Origin: Sphingomonas lacusdianchii
Lineage (GTDB): Bacteria > Pseudomonadota > Alphaproteobacteria > Sphingomonadales > Sphingomonadaceae
Direction: 5' to 3'
Length of the DNA: 55,043 bases
Assembly (NCBI RefSeq): GCF_022664395.1
Contig: NZ_JAKRET010000020.1
Location: forward strand, 1-55,043
Below the pieces are notes generated by a model. That model worked only from the letters and a program-made list of their open reading frames with translations. It did not search any database and was not told the DNA's origin. Both the position numbers and the translations under genes were made by a program. Every line of letters starts with the position of its first letter. Positions within the stretch are counted from its first letter, which is position 1. Below are positions 26,035 to 37,400 of this stretch, piece after piece.

Positions 26035-26679
26035 ATGACGGGGGTACGCACGGTCGTTTCGACCGAATGGGGGAAGGTCGCGGACCAGGGATCGGGGGAT
26101 CCCGGCCGCGACCTGTATTGGCAGGGGCGCGTCGATCAGGCGGACGAGGCCGGCGCGCTGATCGACGCCTATGGTCGCATCCTGCGCACGACGCCCGCCT
26201 GCGACGCGCTGCTGGTCACCGGCGGCGACGGGGTAGCGCGTTGGACGCTGCTGCCGTGCGAACAGACGCGGATCGATACCGTGCTCGCCCGCGCCATCGC
26301 GCGGATCGCGCCGGAGGCGGCGGCGCTGCGCTATCACCCCGCGCCCGGCCGCACGCCGCTGATCCTGATCGCGCGGCCGGTGCCATGGCCGATGCGGCTG
26401 CTGCACGCGACGCCCGGCGCGGCGGTGGTATCGCTGATCGACCCGGCCGAACGCCCCGCCCCGGCGACGCAGCTCTGGCGCGAGGCGTTCGACCTGACCC
26501 CCAGCGAGGTCGCGCTCGCCGCGCTGCTGATGGCTGGGCATTCGCTGGAATCGGCGGCGGCAGCGCGCGATTGCCGCCAGACGACGCTGCGCGTCCATCT
26601 CCGCCACATCTTTGCCAAGACCGGCGTGTCGCGGCAGGCCGATCTGGTCAGCCTGCTGGCGCGAATGGGACGGGGGTAA
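26035..26679 (+). CDS. LuxR-type helix-turn-helix regulator
   Basis: The 214-residue protein ends in a LuxR-type DNA-binding domain at about 150-210 (LTPSEVALAALLMAGHSLES, then TTLRVHLRHIFAKTGVSRQ). Residues 30-140 form a PAS-like or effector domain (ALIDAYGRILRTTPACDALL), a pattern seen in sphingomonad LuxR-family solo regulators. No response-receiver Asp motif or autoinducer synthase is present. It is a single gene ending just before a bidirectional terminator. Confidence 0.8.
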   Translation: MTGVRTVVSTEWGKVADQGSGDPGRDLYWQGRVDQADEAGALIDAYGRILRTTPACDALLVTGGDGVARWTLLPCEQTRIDTVLARAIARIAPEAAALRYHPAPGRTPLILIARPVPWPMRLLHATPGAAVVSLIDPAERPAPATQLWREAFDLTPSEVALAALLMAGHSLESAAAARDCRQTTLRVHLRHIFAKTGVSRQADLVSLLARMGRG

Positions 26680-26690
26680 AAGGCTTCTGC

Positions 26691-26716
26691 CGCCGCGCTG
26701 AACCCCTTGCGCGGCG
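26691..26716. terminator. Bidirectional terminator between the LuxR-type gene and ugd
   Basis: The stem CGCCGCGC pairs with GCGCGGCG across a 10-base loop in the gap between the convergent genes. On the minus strand a short CCTTTTACC run follows. Confidence 0.6.
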
Positions 26717-26728
26717 ACGGGGGACCGG

Positions 26729-27895
26729 TCAGTCCGACCCGAAGATGTCGCGCGTGAACAGCTTGTCGCCGATGTCCGCCAGTTCGGGCGCGGCACGGTT
26801 GGCGATCACGACGTCGCAATCGCTCTTGAACGCCTCGAGGTCCTTGACGACCTTCGACCCGAAGAAATTGTCCCCGTCGAGGGTCGGTTCGTACACGACG
26901 ACCTCGATCCCCTTCGCCTTCACCCGCTTCATAATCCCCTGGATCGACGACTGGCGGAAATTGTCCGATCCCGCCTTCATCGTCAGGCGATAGACGCCGA
27001 CCTTCTTCGGGCGACGCGCGATGATCTGGTCGGCCAGGAAATCCTTGCGGGTGCGGTTCGCGTCGACGATCGCGCGGATCAGGTTCTGCGGCACTTCCGA
27101 ATAGTTGGCGAGCAGCTGCTTGGTATCCTTGGGCAGGCAATAGCCGCCATAGCCGAAGCTCGGATTATTGTAGTGCATGCCGACCCGCGGATCGAGGCCG
27201 ACGCCCTCGATGATCTGCTTGGTGTCCATGCCGCCGGCGATCGCATAGCTGTCGAGTTCGTTGAAGAAGGCGACGCGCATCGCGAGATAGGTGTTGGCGA
27301 ACAGCTTGATCGCCTCCGCCTCGCGGCTGTCGGTGAAGAGGATCGGTGCATCCTTCTTCTCCGCACCCTGCAGCAGCAGGTCGGCGAAAATCTTCGCGCG
27401 CTCCGACCGTTCGCCGACGATGATCCGCGACGGGTGGAGATTGTCGTACAGCGCGCGGCCTTCGCGCAGGAATTCGGGGCTGAACACCACGTTCGGCGCG
27501 TTCAGCCGCTGGCGGACCTCGTCGACGAAGCCGACCGGGATGGTCGACTTGACGATGATCGTCGCGTTCGGCGCAGCCGCCGCCGCCTCGATGATGACCG
27601 CCTCGACCGAGCTGGTGTTGAACTTGTCGGTATGGACGTCATAATTGGTCGGGGTGGCGACGATCACATAGTCGGCGCCGTCGAGCGCCTGCGCGGCATC
27701 GGTGGTCGCGGTCAGGTCGAGCGTGCGTTCGGCGAGGAATCGTTCCAGCTCGGCATCAACGATCGGCGACTTGCGGTCATTGACCAGCGCGACGCGGTCG
27801 TCCGAAATGTCGACGGCGACGACCGTGTTGTGCTGCGCGAGCAGCACCGCGTTCGACATGCCGACATAGCCAAGTCCGAAAACCGCGATCTTCAT
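26729..27895 (-). CDS. ugd: UDP-glucose 6-dehydrogenase
   Basis: The start is ATG 27895 (388 residues, the same length as the enterobacterial enzyme). The product opens with the NAD-binding GLGYVG motif at 7-12 and carries the catalytic Cys253 in GGYCLPKD, with SPEFLREG and NPSFGYGG nearby. It oxidises UDP-glucose to UDP-glucuronate with two NAD+, supplying acidic sugar for exopolysaccharide or lipopolysaccharide. It sits downstream of the giant RTX gene on the same strand but has its own 217-bp leader region with a terminator between them. Confidence 0.95.
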   Translation of the reverse strand: MKIAVFGLGYVGMSNAVLLAQHNTVVAVDISDDRVALVNDRKSPIVDAELERFLAERTLDLTATTDAAQALDGADYVIVATPTNYDVHTDKFNTSSVEAVIIEAAAAAPNATIIVKSTIPVGFVDEVRQRLNAPNVVFSPEFLREGRALYDNLHPSRIIVGERSERAKIFADLLLQGAEKKDAPILFTDSREAEAIKLFANTYLAMRVAFFNELDSYAIAGGMDTKQIIEGVGLDPRVGMHYNNPSFGYGGYCLPKDTKQLLANYSEVPQNLIRAIVDANRTRKDFLADQIIARRPKKVGVYRLTMKAGSDNFRQSSIQGIMKRVKAKGIEVVVYEPTLDGDNFFGSKVVKDLEAFKSDCDVVIANRAAPELADIGDKLFTRDIFGSD

Positions 27896-28045
27896 GTTCG
27901 TAGCACCCTTTGCCCGCCCGGCGCATCGCCGCATGGAACCCGCCTAGCCCCGGAACGGGCACGCAACAACCCCTTTGGCTGCGACGTCGCACAGGGCGAA
28001 GCGCTTCGATCCGGGGCAGGATCGGGTTTTCCGGACCCAAAAATG

Positions 28046-28056
28046 TTGCATTGCAA
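28046..28056. promoter_or_regulatory. TTGCA-T-TGCAA palindrome upstream of ugd
   Basis: A perfect 11-bp palindrome lies about 150 bases upstream of the ugd start. A related TGCA-G-TGCA palindrome occurs at 47839-47853. It may bind a regulator; the identity is unknown. Confidence 0.35.
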
Positions 28057-28073
28057 AAAGCGATGTCGACCCA

Positions 28074-28103
28074 AGCGGCCGGTGCCGGGCAGCACCGACC
28101 GCT
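28074..28103 (-). terminator. Terminator of the giant RTX gene
   Basis: A 12-bp hairpin with one G-T pair (AGCGGCCGGTGC against GCACCGACCGCT, 6-base loop) starts 9 bases past the RTX stop codon. On the minus strand a T5 run follows about a dozen bases later. Confidence 0.6.
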
Positions 28104-28112
28104 CCCGATCCA

Positions 28113-28420
28113 TTACAGCACGAAATCACCTGCGCTGAGCGACGTCGCGTAGACGAGGAACGCGAAGTCGGCGACGCCGTCACGATTGCTGTCGCCCTGC
28201 ACCAGCAGATAGCCGTCGGCGGCCGCCTGGTAGCGCAGCTCGAACGTCGTGTGGGTCGTCGTCGTGAACGCGGCGGTGCCGATGAAGGTGAACGCCTGGT
28301 TCCCGCTGGCGCTCGACGGATCGATCGCTGCCAAGTCGATGCGATCGCCGTCCGCCGCGACGAAGTCGGTGATCCGGTCGAGCAGGTCGGCCGTCCCGAA
28401 GTCGCTGACCTTCGTAAACA
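28113..28420 (-). other. C-terminal type I secretion signal domain of the RTX protein
   Basis: The segment DRFVFTKVSDFGTADLLD, then DGDRIDLAAID, and later YLLVQGDSNRDGVADFAFLV, is the pattern shared by C-terminal domains of RTX proteases and adhesins. The final residues SAGDFVL form the uncleaved export signal. Confidence 0.75.
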
Positions 28421-31400
28421 CGAAGCGATCCGCCCCCGTACCGCCGGTCATCACGTCACCGCCGGTGCTGCCGGTCAGCACGTCGCTGCCCGCGCCACCC
28501 TCCAGCGTATCGTTGCCGCTACCCGACGACAGCGTGTCGTTGCCGTCGAGACCCTGCAACAGGTCCGCACCGCTGCCGGTCGTAATCGTATTGCTGAGGG
28601 TGTTGCCGATGCCGGTGAAGGCCTTGCTGCTCGAATAAACGAGCTTCTCGACGTTGGCGCCCAGCGTATAGCTGAGCAGCGAGGTGGTCACCGTATCGGT
28701 GCCCTCGCCCGCCGCCTCGACGATCACGTCGCCGGCATTGTCGACGACATAGCTGTCGTCGCCGGTGCCGCCGGTCATCGTGTCGGCACCGACCCCGCCA
28801 CTGAGCGTATCGTTGCCTGCACCACCGGTCAGGGAGTCGGCATATTTACCGCCGGTCAGGGCATTGGCGACGTCGTTGCCGATGCCGGTGAAGCCGGTGG
28901 TTCCGTTATAGCTCAGGCTTTCGAAATTGGCGGCGAGGGTGAAGCTGGCAAGCGAGGTCACGACCGTGTCGGTACCGCCGCCGACCGCCTCGACGATCAC
29001 ATCGGCCACGTTGTCAACATAATAGGTGTCGTTGCCGACGCCGCCGTCCATCGTGTCGGCGCCGCCCCCGCCGTTCAGCGTGTCGTTGCCGACCAGGCCA
29101 TAGAGCAGGTCGTTGCCGCTGCCACCGGTCAGCGCATTGGCCAGTTCGTTGCCGGTGCCGGTGAACGCGCCGGTGCCGGTGAACACGACATTCTCGAAAT
29201 TGGCGGCGAGCGTGTAGCTGCTGCGCGCGGTGCGCACCGTATCGCGGCCGGCATTCGCCGCCTCGACCAGCACGTCGTTGCCGTCAAGGACATAGACGTC
29301 GTCGCCGAGCCCACCCTCGAGCGTATCGTCGCCGGCACCCCCGTCGAGCGTATCGTCGTCGCCCTCGCCGACCAGCGAGTCATTGCCCGCCCCGCCGATA
29401 AGGTTGTCGTCGCCGGCACCGCCGCGCAGCGTGTCTTTGCCGCTGCCGGCGGTCAGGGTGTTGGCCGATGCGTTGCCGGTGCCGGTGAACGCTGCGGTGC
29501 CGGTATAGGTGACCGCCTCGAAATACAGCGCCAGCGTCCAGCTCGACAGGCCGGTGACGATCGTGTCGGTGCCGCCACCCGACAGTTCGACCAGCGTGTC
29601 GGTGGTGGTGTCGACGACGTAGGTGTCGTTGCCCGCCCCCCCTTCCAGACGGTCGACGCCGGCGCCACCGTCGAGCGTATCGTTGCCCGATCCGCCCGAC
29701 AGCGTGTCGTGGCCCGCGCCGCCGGTCATGCGGTTGCTCGACGCATTGCCGGTGCCGACGAAGCTGGCGGTGCCGGTATAGACGAGGTTTTCGACATTCG
29801 CGAACGAGGCGATGGTCAGGCTGCCGAGCGCGGTGCGGACCGTATCGGTGCCCCCGCCCGAGGATTCGACGACGATGTCGGTCGACAGATCGACCTCATA
29901 GGTATCGTCGCCGGTGCCGCCGATCATCGAATCCGCACCGGTCCCACCGATCAGCGTGTCGTTGCCGGCCCCACCGCTCAACGTATCGGCCAGCGCGCCG
30001 CCGGTGATGACGTTGGCGAGCGCATTGCCGGTACCGACGAAGCGCAGGCCCCCGGTATAGGTCAGGTTTTCGACATTGGTCAGCGACGCGATCGAATAGG
30101 TGCTGATCGTCGCCACCGATCCGCCGGGCAGGTCGGCCTTGACCGTGTCGATGCCACCGCCCGCCGCCTCGACGATCACATCGGCCGCATCCTCCACCCG
30201 GTACAGGTCGTTGCCGGTGCCGCCGGTCATCGTGTCGATGCCGTCGCCGCCGTCGAGGATGTCGTTGCCGGTGCCGCCGATCAGGACGTCGTTGCCGTTA
30301 CCGCCGTCGAGGCTGTCATTGCCGCCCGGCCCGCCATCCAGCGTGTCGTTGCCGCCAAAGCCGCGCAGCGTGTCGTCGCCCTCGCCACCCACACGATTGT
30401 CGGGGGCGTCGTTGCCGTCATAGACGATGCCGGTATTGCCGTCGCTGGGTACCAGATCCTGATCGGTGAAGCGCAGCAGTTCGACGCCGGTGATCGTATC
30501 GTCGCCATCGGGACCGAGGCCACCACGATTGTCGACGACGCGGAAGACGCCGGGCGATTCCTGGGTGATGGTATAGTCGGCGCGGACCGAGGAATAGACG
30601 GCGATGTCATAGCCATTGCCGCCATCGATCCGGTCGTTGCCGCCGCCGCCGACCAACCGGTCGTCGCCGCCTCCCCCCAGCAGCACGTCGTTGCCGCCGC
30701 CGGCCTCCAGCGTATCGGCACCACCGTCGTCGCCGCCGGTCAGCGTGTCCGCCCCCGACGATCCGGTAATGCGGTCGTTGCCGTCGCCGCCATAGAGGTT
30801 CGCGCCGCTGCCGCCGATCGTGTCGTCGCCGGCCCCGCCGTCGAGCCATGCGCCGGCCCAACCGCTCAGTTGATCGTTGCCCAGCCCGCCGAGCAGCGTG
30901 CCGGTCCCCGACAGCGTGTCGTTGCCGGCACCGCCATCCATGCGGTTGGCACCGTCATTGTCGCTCAACACGTCGTTGTCGGCCCCGCCGTCGAGCGTGT
31001 CGTCGCCCGATCCGCCGCCCAGTGTGTCGTTGCCCGCACCGCCCAACAGGCTGTCGTGATTGGCGTCGCCGTTCAACAGGTCGTTGCCGATGCCGCCATC
31101 GATAGTGTCGTTGCCGAAGCCGCCGGTGACGGTGTCGTTGCCGGCCCCGCCGATCAGGCTGTCGGCCCCGTCGAAGCCGTCGATCAGATCGTCGTCGTCG
31201 CCACCATCGACCGTGTCGTTGCCGGCCCCGGCGAACAGCGCGTCATAACCGGCACCGCCCGCGATCGAGTCATCGTCGTTATAGCCGAAGATGCGGTCAT
31301 TGCCGACCGCGCCGATCAGCGTGTCGTTGCCCGATTCCCCGAGGATATAATCGTCGAGCGCGGTGCCGGTCAGCGCATTGGCGCCGTCGTCGCCGTGCAG

Positions 31401-34400
31401 CACGCTGCCGCCGACCGCGCCTTGCGTCACATCGGCGAACTGGATCGTTTCCATGCCGGTCAGGAAATCGGTGCCGCCGCCACCGCGATTGTCGATGACG
31501 TACAAGCCGCCATCGCCCGCCGCGACGGTGAAGTTGGCGCGCACGCCGCCGATGATGGCGCGGTCGGTACCCGCCCCGCCGATCAGCGTATCGCTGCCAT
31601 CGCCGGCGGTCAGCGTATCGTCGCCCTCGCCCCCGTCGAGCAGGTCGTTGCCGCTGCCCGCGGTCAGGATATCGGCCCCGTCGCCGCCCGACAGCGTGCC
31701 GCCGCCGCTCAGCGTGTCGTTGCCGGCATCGCCCGACAGGACGCCGAAGGCCGACAGCACGTCATTGTCCGCCCCGCCCGACAGCGTGTCGATGCCCGAA
31801 CCGCCGGTCAGGATGTCGTTGCCATCCTCGCCATACAGCGCGTCGTCGCCGGTGCCGCCGTCGATCGTGTCGGCATCCATGCCGCCATAGATCAGGTCGT
31901 TGCCGGCATCGCCGAACAGGCTGTCGAGGCCCGAACCGCCATAGATGCTGTCGTCGTCGCCGCCGCCACGCAGCGTGTCGTTGCCGCCGCCGATCGTCTC
32001 GACGCTCAGCACCGGACCACCCATCGGCAGACCGGTGACCGGATCGACCGGTTGGGTGATGGTCAGGTCGCCACCGGCCAGAATATCCTCGCCGATTCCG
32101 CCCAAGATCGAGTCATTGCCGGTGCCGCCGACGACCAGATCGTCGTCGTCGCCCCCGTCGAGCAGGTCGTCGCCCGCCTCGCCATAGATGCGGTCGGCTT
32201 CGGTCCCGCCGTCGATGCTGTCGTTGCCGGCACCGGCAAGGATACTGTCCTCCCCTGCCAGGCCGCGGATCGAGTCATTGCCGCCTTGGCCCTCAAGGGT
32301 GTCGTCGCCCGATCCGGCGAAGCGCGGCCCCGACGGGTTGATGACGTTGACCACGCCCGACGACGAACCGGTGGTGATATCGCCAATCGTGTCGTTGCCC
32401 GATCCGCCGCGCAGATAGACGCCCGGATTGGCCTTGGCGATGTAATCGGCATCGTCGAAGCGCAGCACGCGGACATTGGTCAGCGTGTCGGTGCCCTCGG
32501 GCGATCCGGGGCGGTTGTCGGTCACGGTGACGACGCCGTTGCTCTCGGTCACGGTGAAGTCGTTGCGATTGCCGTAATAGCGGACGATGTCCGGGGTCAG
32601 CGCCCCCGATCCGCCGCCGTCGATCGTATCGTTGCCGCCATTGCCGGCCAGGAAATCGCCGCCGCTGCCGCCATCGATATAGTCGTTGCCGGCACCGCCC
32701 GAGATGAAGTCGGCACCGCCGCCGCCGAGCAGCGAATCCTCGCCATAATTGCCGTAGATGGCGTCGTCGCCCTCGCCACCGTCCAGCGTCTGTGCGCCGT
32801 CGATGCCGCCGGGCGCAGTGCCGTACAGCGTGTCGTTGCCGGCATCGCCATAGCCGACGGCACCGGTATAGACGCCGAGCACGTCATTGCCGGCTTCCCC
32901 GCGCAACATGCCGTAACCGGTGATCGCGTCGTTGCCGTCACCGCCCAGCGCGTTGCCCGATCCGATCCAGATCGTGTCGTTGCCGGCCTCGCCCAGCAAC
33001 TGGCCGCTGCCCGACAGGACGTCGTCGCCATCGCCGCCGCTCAAGCTGCCGTCGCCAGAAAGCGTGTCGCGCCCGGTACCGCCGATCAGTTCGTCGGTGC
33101 CGCCGCCGCCGGTGATGACGTCGTCGCCCTCGCCGCCATCGGCGCGGTCGTTGCCGCTGCCGGCATCGATCGTGTCGTTGCCGAGACCGCCGTCTAGGCT
33201 GTCATTGCCCGCCCCGCCGAACAGCTGGTCGTCGTCGCTGCCGCCCAGCAGCGTGTCGTTGTCGGCCCCGCCGTCGAGCACGTCATAGCCGACACCGCCG
33301 TCGATCAGGTCGGCGCCGCGCCCGCCGAAGATGCGGTCGTTGCCGCCCAGACCGAACAGGCGGTCGTCGCCCTTGTCCTGATCGGGATCGTCGATCCCGT
33401 TGGCCGGCGCGGTGACCCCGGCGGGCAGCCCCGCGCCGCTGATCGAGTCATCCAGTTCGGTGCCGGTCAGCGTGTCGTTGCCCGCCGATCCGGTGAACAC
33501 CATGCCCGCCGTCGTCGCCGACAAAGCGAAGGCGGCGTTGGTGAAGCTCGCCCGTTCGATGCCCGACAGGCGATCGGTGCCGAGGTTGCGGCGATTGTCG
33601 ACGACGAAATAGCCGCCATTGCCGTCGCGGACGACCGATGCGGTCTCGCGCGCGATCTCGAACGAGGCGGTATCCTCGCCATCGCCGCCGACCAGCGTAT
33701 CGCTGGCATCACCGCCCGACAGCCAATCGTTGCCGGTGCCGCCGATCAGGCTGTCCGCGCCCCAATTGCCATAGATCGCGTCGTTGTCGGCCCCGCCGTC
33801 CAGCGTCTGCGCGCCGTCGATCCCGCTCGGCGACCAGCCCGACAGCGTGTCGTTGCCCGCCCCGCCGGTGCCGGTGCCGCCGGTCCCGACCAGCAGCAGA
33901 TCCGCGCCGGTCCCGCCGTCGAGCGTGCCGAAGCCGGTGAGACTGTCGTTGCCGGCATCACCCGACAACAGGCCCGTACCATAGAGGCGATCGTCATTGT
34001 CGCCGCCATAGAGCGAACCGTTGCCGTTCAGCGTGTCGTTGCCGGTGCCGCCGAGGATGCGGTTCAACCCGCCATAATCCTCGACCAGATCGGCGTCCGC
34101 CCCGGCATCGATCGTATCGTCGCCCAGACCGCCATAGACGGTGTCGTTGCCGTCGCCAGAGCTGATCGAATCCGTGCCGGTACCGCCGTCGATATAGTCG
34201 TTGCCGGTGCCGCCGGTCAGCGTATCCGAACCGGAATCGCCGGTCAGCACGTCGTTGCCCGCCCCGGCATCGATGATGTCGTTGCCGTCGTCGCCGCCCA
34301 GGCGGTCGTTGCCAGCCAGCCCGGTGATGGTGTCGTTACCGCTGTCGCCGATCAATATGTCGTCGAACGCGGTGCCGGTCAGCACCAGCCCGACATTGCT

Positions 34401-37400
34401 GCCCGGCAGCGTCTGTTCATCGCCGCTGTCGAACTGGAGCAGCTCGACGCCATAGACGCGGTCGGTGCCGTTGGGGCTGCCGCTGCGCAGGTCCTGGACG
34501 GTGATGCTGCCGTCGCTGTTGTTGACGATGCTATAGTCCGAGCGGCGGCCGTTATAGACCAGCTTGTCGAAGCCCGACCCGCCATAGACGGTATCGGCCC
34601 CGCCGCCGGCCCAGATGGTGTCGTCGCCCGCACCGCCGAGCAGCGTGTCGCTGCCGCTGCCGCCGGTGATCGAGTCCGCCCCCGATCCGCCGTCGAGCAA
34701 CAGGTCGGTAGCATAATAGCCCGACAGCGTGTCGTTGCCGTCATTGCCCTGTCCGCTGCCGCTCGACACATAGACGACGTCGTTGCCGTCGCCGCCGCGC
34801 ACCAGCCCCGATCCGCTCAGCGTGTCGTTGCCGCCCTCGCCGTCGAGGACGCCGCTGCCGGTGATGCTGTCGTTGCCAAGACCGCCGAGCAGAGTTCCAT
34901 TGCCACCGATCGTGTCGTTGCCCTCACCACCCGACAGGATGTTGCCATTGTCGGCATAGTCGGTGATGCGGTCGTCGCCCGCGCCGCCGTCGATCGTGTC
35001 GGCGCCCGCGCTCTGGACGATGGTGTCGTTGCCGTCGCCACCAGCGATGCTGTCGCCGTCCGCGCCGCCATCGATCCAGTCGGCGCCGATGCCGCCGTCG
35101 ATCGTGTCGGACCCGGCCTCGCCATAGACGACGTCGTTGCCGGCGCTGACGGCGACGCTGTCCGCGCCGGTCCCGGCGACGATACGGTCGTTGCCGGCCG
35201 CGCCGTCGATGCTGTCGTTGCCGTCGCCGCCGGTGATGCTGTCGTCGAACGCGGTGCCGGTCAGCCTGTCGCCAGCGGTCGTGCCGGCGACGACGATGCC
35301 GGTATTGGCGGCGGTCACGTCGAAATCGAGGTCGGTGAAGCGCAGCGTGGTGATGCCGCGCACCTGATCGGTACCGTCGACACCGCGCCCTTCACGGTTG
35401 TCGGCGACGATATAACCGCCATTGCCGTCACGGATGACCGAGGCGAAGGCGCGCGTCCCGCTATAGAGCGCGACGTCGTAATCGCCGCCACCGACGATCG
35501 TGTCGTCACCATCGCCACCGTCAAGCGTGTCGTTGCCCGCCCCGCCGTCGAGGCTGTCATTATCGATCGTGATACCGCCACCACGTCCGCCCGACAGCGT
35601 GTCGGCCCCGTCGCCGCCCAGCAGCGTCTCGCGCGTGCCATAGAAGCCGATCAGGCGATCGTCGCCCGCCCCGCCGTCCATGGTGACCGGCCCGCTCCAC
35701 GGATAGGCGGTGGAGAGGGTATCGTTGCCCGCCTCGCCATAGGCGATTCCCGACACGATGCCGATCGCGTCGTTGCCGATCCCGCCGAGCAGCGTCCCCG
35801 ACCCCGACAGCGTGTCGACGCCGTCGCCACCGATCAGCGTGCCGTCGCCCGACATATTGTCGTTGCCAACGCCACCGTCGAGCAGCCCGCTGCCCGAAAG
35901 TGCATCGTTGCCGATGCCGCCCTCCAGCGTGCCGGTTCCGATCAGCGTATCGTCGCCGGCATCGCCCGACAGGCGGTTGCTGCCGAGGCTGTCCTCCAAC
36001 CGGTCGTTGCCGGTGCTGCCGCGCAGCGTGTCCGACCCGCCCTCGCCATACAGCCAGTCGGCGTCGTCGCCACCGTCGAGCACGTCCTGACCGGTGCCGC
36101 CCCACAGCGTGTCGTTGCCCTCGCCACCCTCCAGCGTGTCGCGGCCCGACTGGCCGTAGAGCACGTCGTTGCCAACGCCGCCGCGCACCGAGTCATTGCC
36201 GAACCCGGCATCGATGATGTCGAAGCCGGAATTGCCATAGAGCGTGTCGTCGCCTGCCAGATTGGCCGAGGTGATCGTCGCATTGGGGATGCGATCGTCG
36301 ATGCCGGCCGAATCCTGCCAGAAGATGCCCGGCGTGCTGACCAGCGCATATTCGTCGTCGTCGAACTGGAGCAGCTCGACCCCCGACAGCGTGTCGGTGC
36401 CCAGCGGACTGCCGCTGCGCAGATCGGTCAGGATCGTGGTACCATTGGCCCCGGCGGTGATCGAGAAATCGGCCATCCGCCCGGCGACGCGGACCACGTC
36501 CGACCCGCTGCCGCCGTCGACGCTGTCGGCCCCGGCGCCGGCGAACAGGATGTCGTCGCCCGCCCCGCCCAGCAGCGTGTCGGCGCCCGCGCCACCGTCG
36601 ATCGTGTCGCTGTCGGCCCCGCCGTCGAGACGGTCGGCCAGCGCCGATCCGCGCAGGCTGTCGTTGCCGGCATCGCCGGTCATCTGCACGCCCGCCCCCG
36701 CCGAGCTCGCGTCGAGCGTGTCGTTGCCGGTCCCGCCCGCCGCGGTGCCGCTGTAGAGCGCAATCGCGTCGTTGCCGTCGCCACCGTCGAGGCTGCCCGA
36801 CCCGTAAAGCTGGTCGTTGTCCGCCCCGCCCAGCAGGGTGCCGGTGCCGCTCAGATAATCGTTGCCCGCACCGCCATCGATCCGGTTGGTGCCATAGAGG
36901 TCGGTGATGGTGTCGTTGCCGGCGTCGCCCAGCAGTGTGTCGTTGCCGGTATCGCCCTCGATCCGGTCGTCGCCCGCCCCGCCCGAGACGGAATCGTCGC
37001 CGCCATTGCCGTCGATCGTGTCGTTGCCGCCCAGCCCCTCGATCGTGTCGTTCGAGTTCGACCCGGGCAGCGAGTCCGCCGCCTCGCTGCCCTGGATCAG
37101 CAGGCCGATGCCGCTCGGCGAGATCGACGGGGTGAAGTTGTAGAGCGTCAGTTCCTCGGAGATGGAGGTGTCCATGTTGCGGAGGATCGCGATCGTCTTC
37201 CATCCGCTGGACGTACCGGCGGCGTCGAAATCGGCCTGCAGGAACAACTCGCCTGCCGCGCCCAGCAGGCGCATATGCCCGGTCAGGAACGGGTTCTGCC
37301 CGGCGGTGTAGTTGCTGAAATAGGCCATGACGTTCGACACGTCGAGCACGTCGCCACCCGCGCCTGCGGTAAAGTTCTGGATGACGTCGGCGGTAGTGCC

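Noticed and set aside
27975..33197. A 1,740-residue plus-strand open frame, with others at 37275-41192 and 42069-43430
   Set aside because: They lie wholly antisense to the RTX gene. Their Val/Ala/Gly-rich repeats mirror the RTX nonapeptide codons, and the RTX frame has domains, a signal and a promoter.
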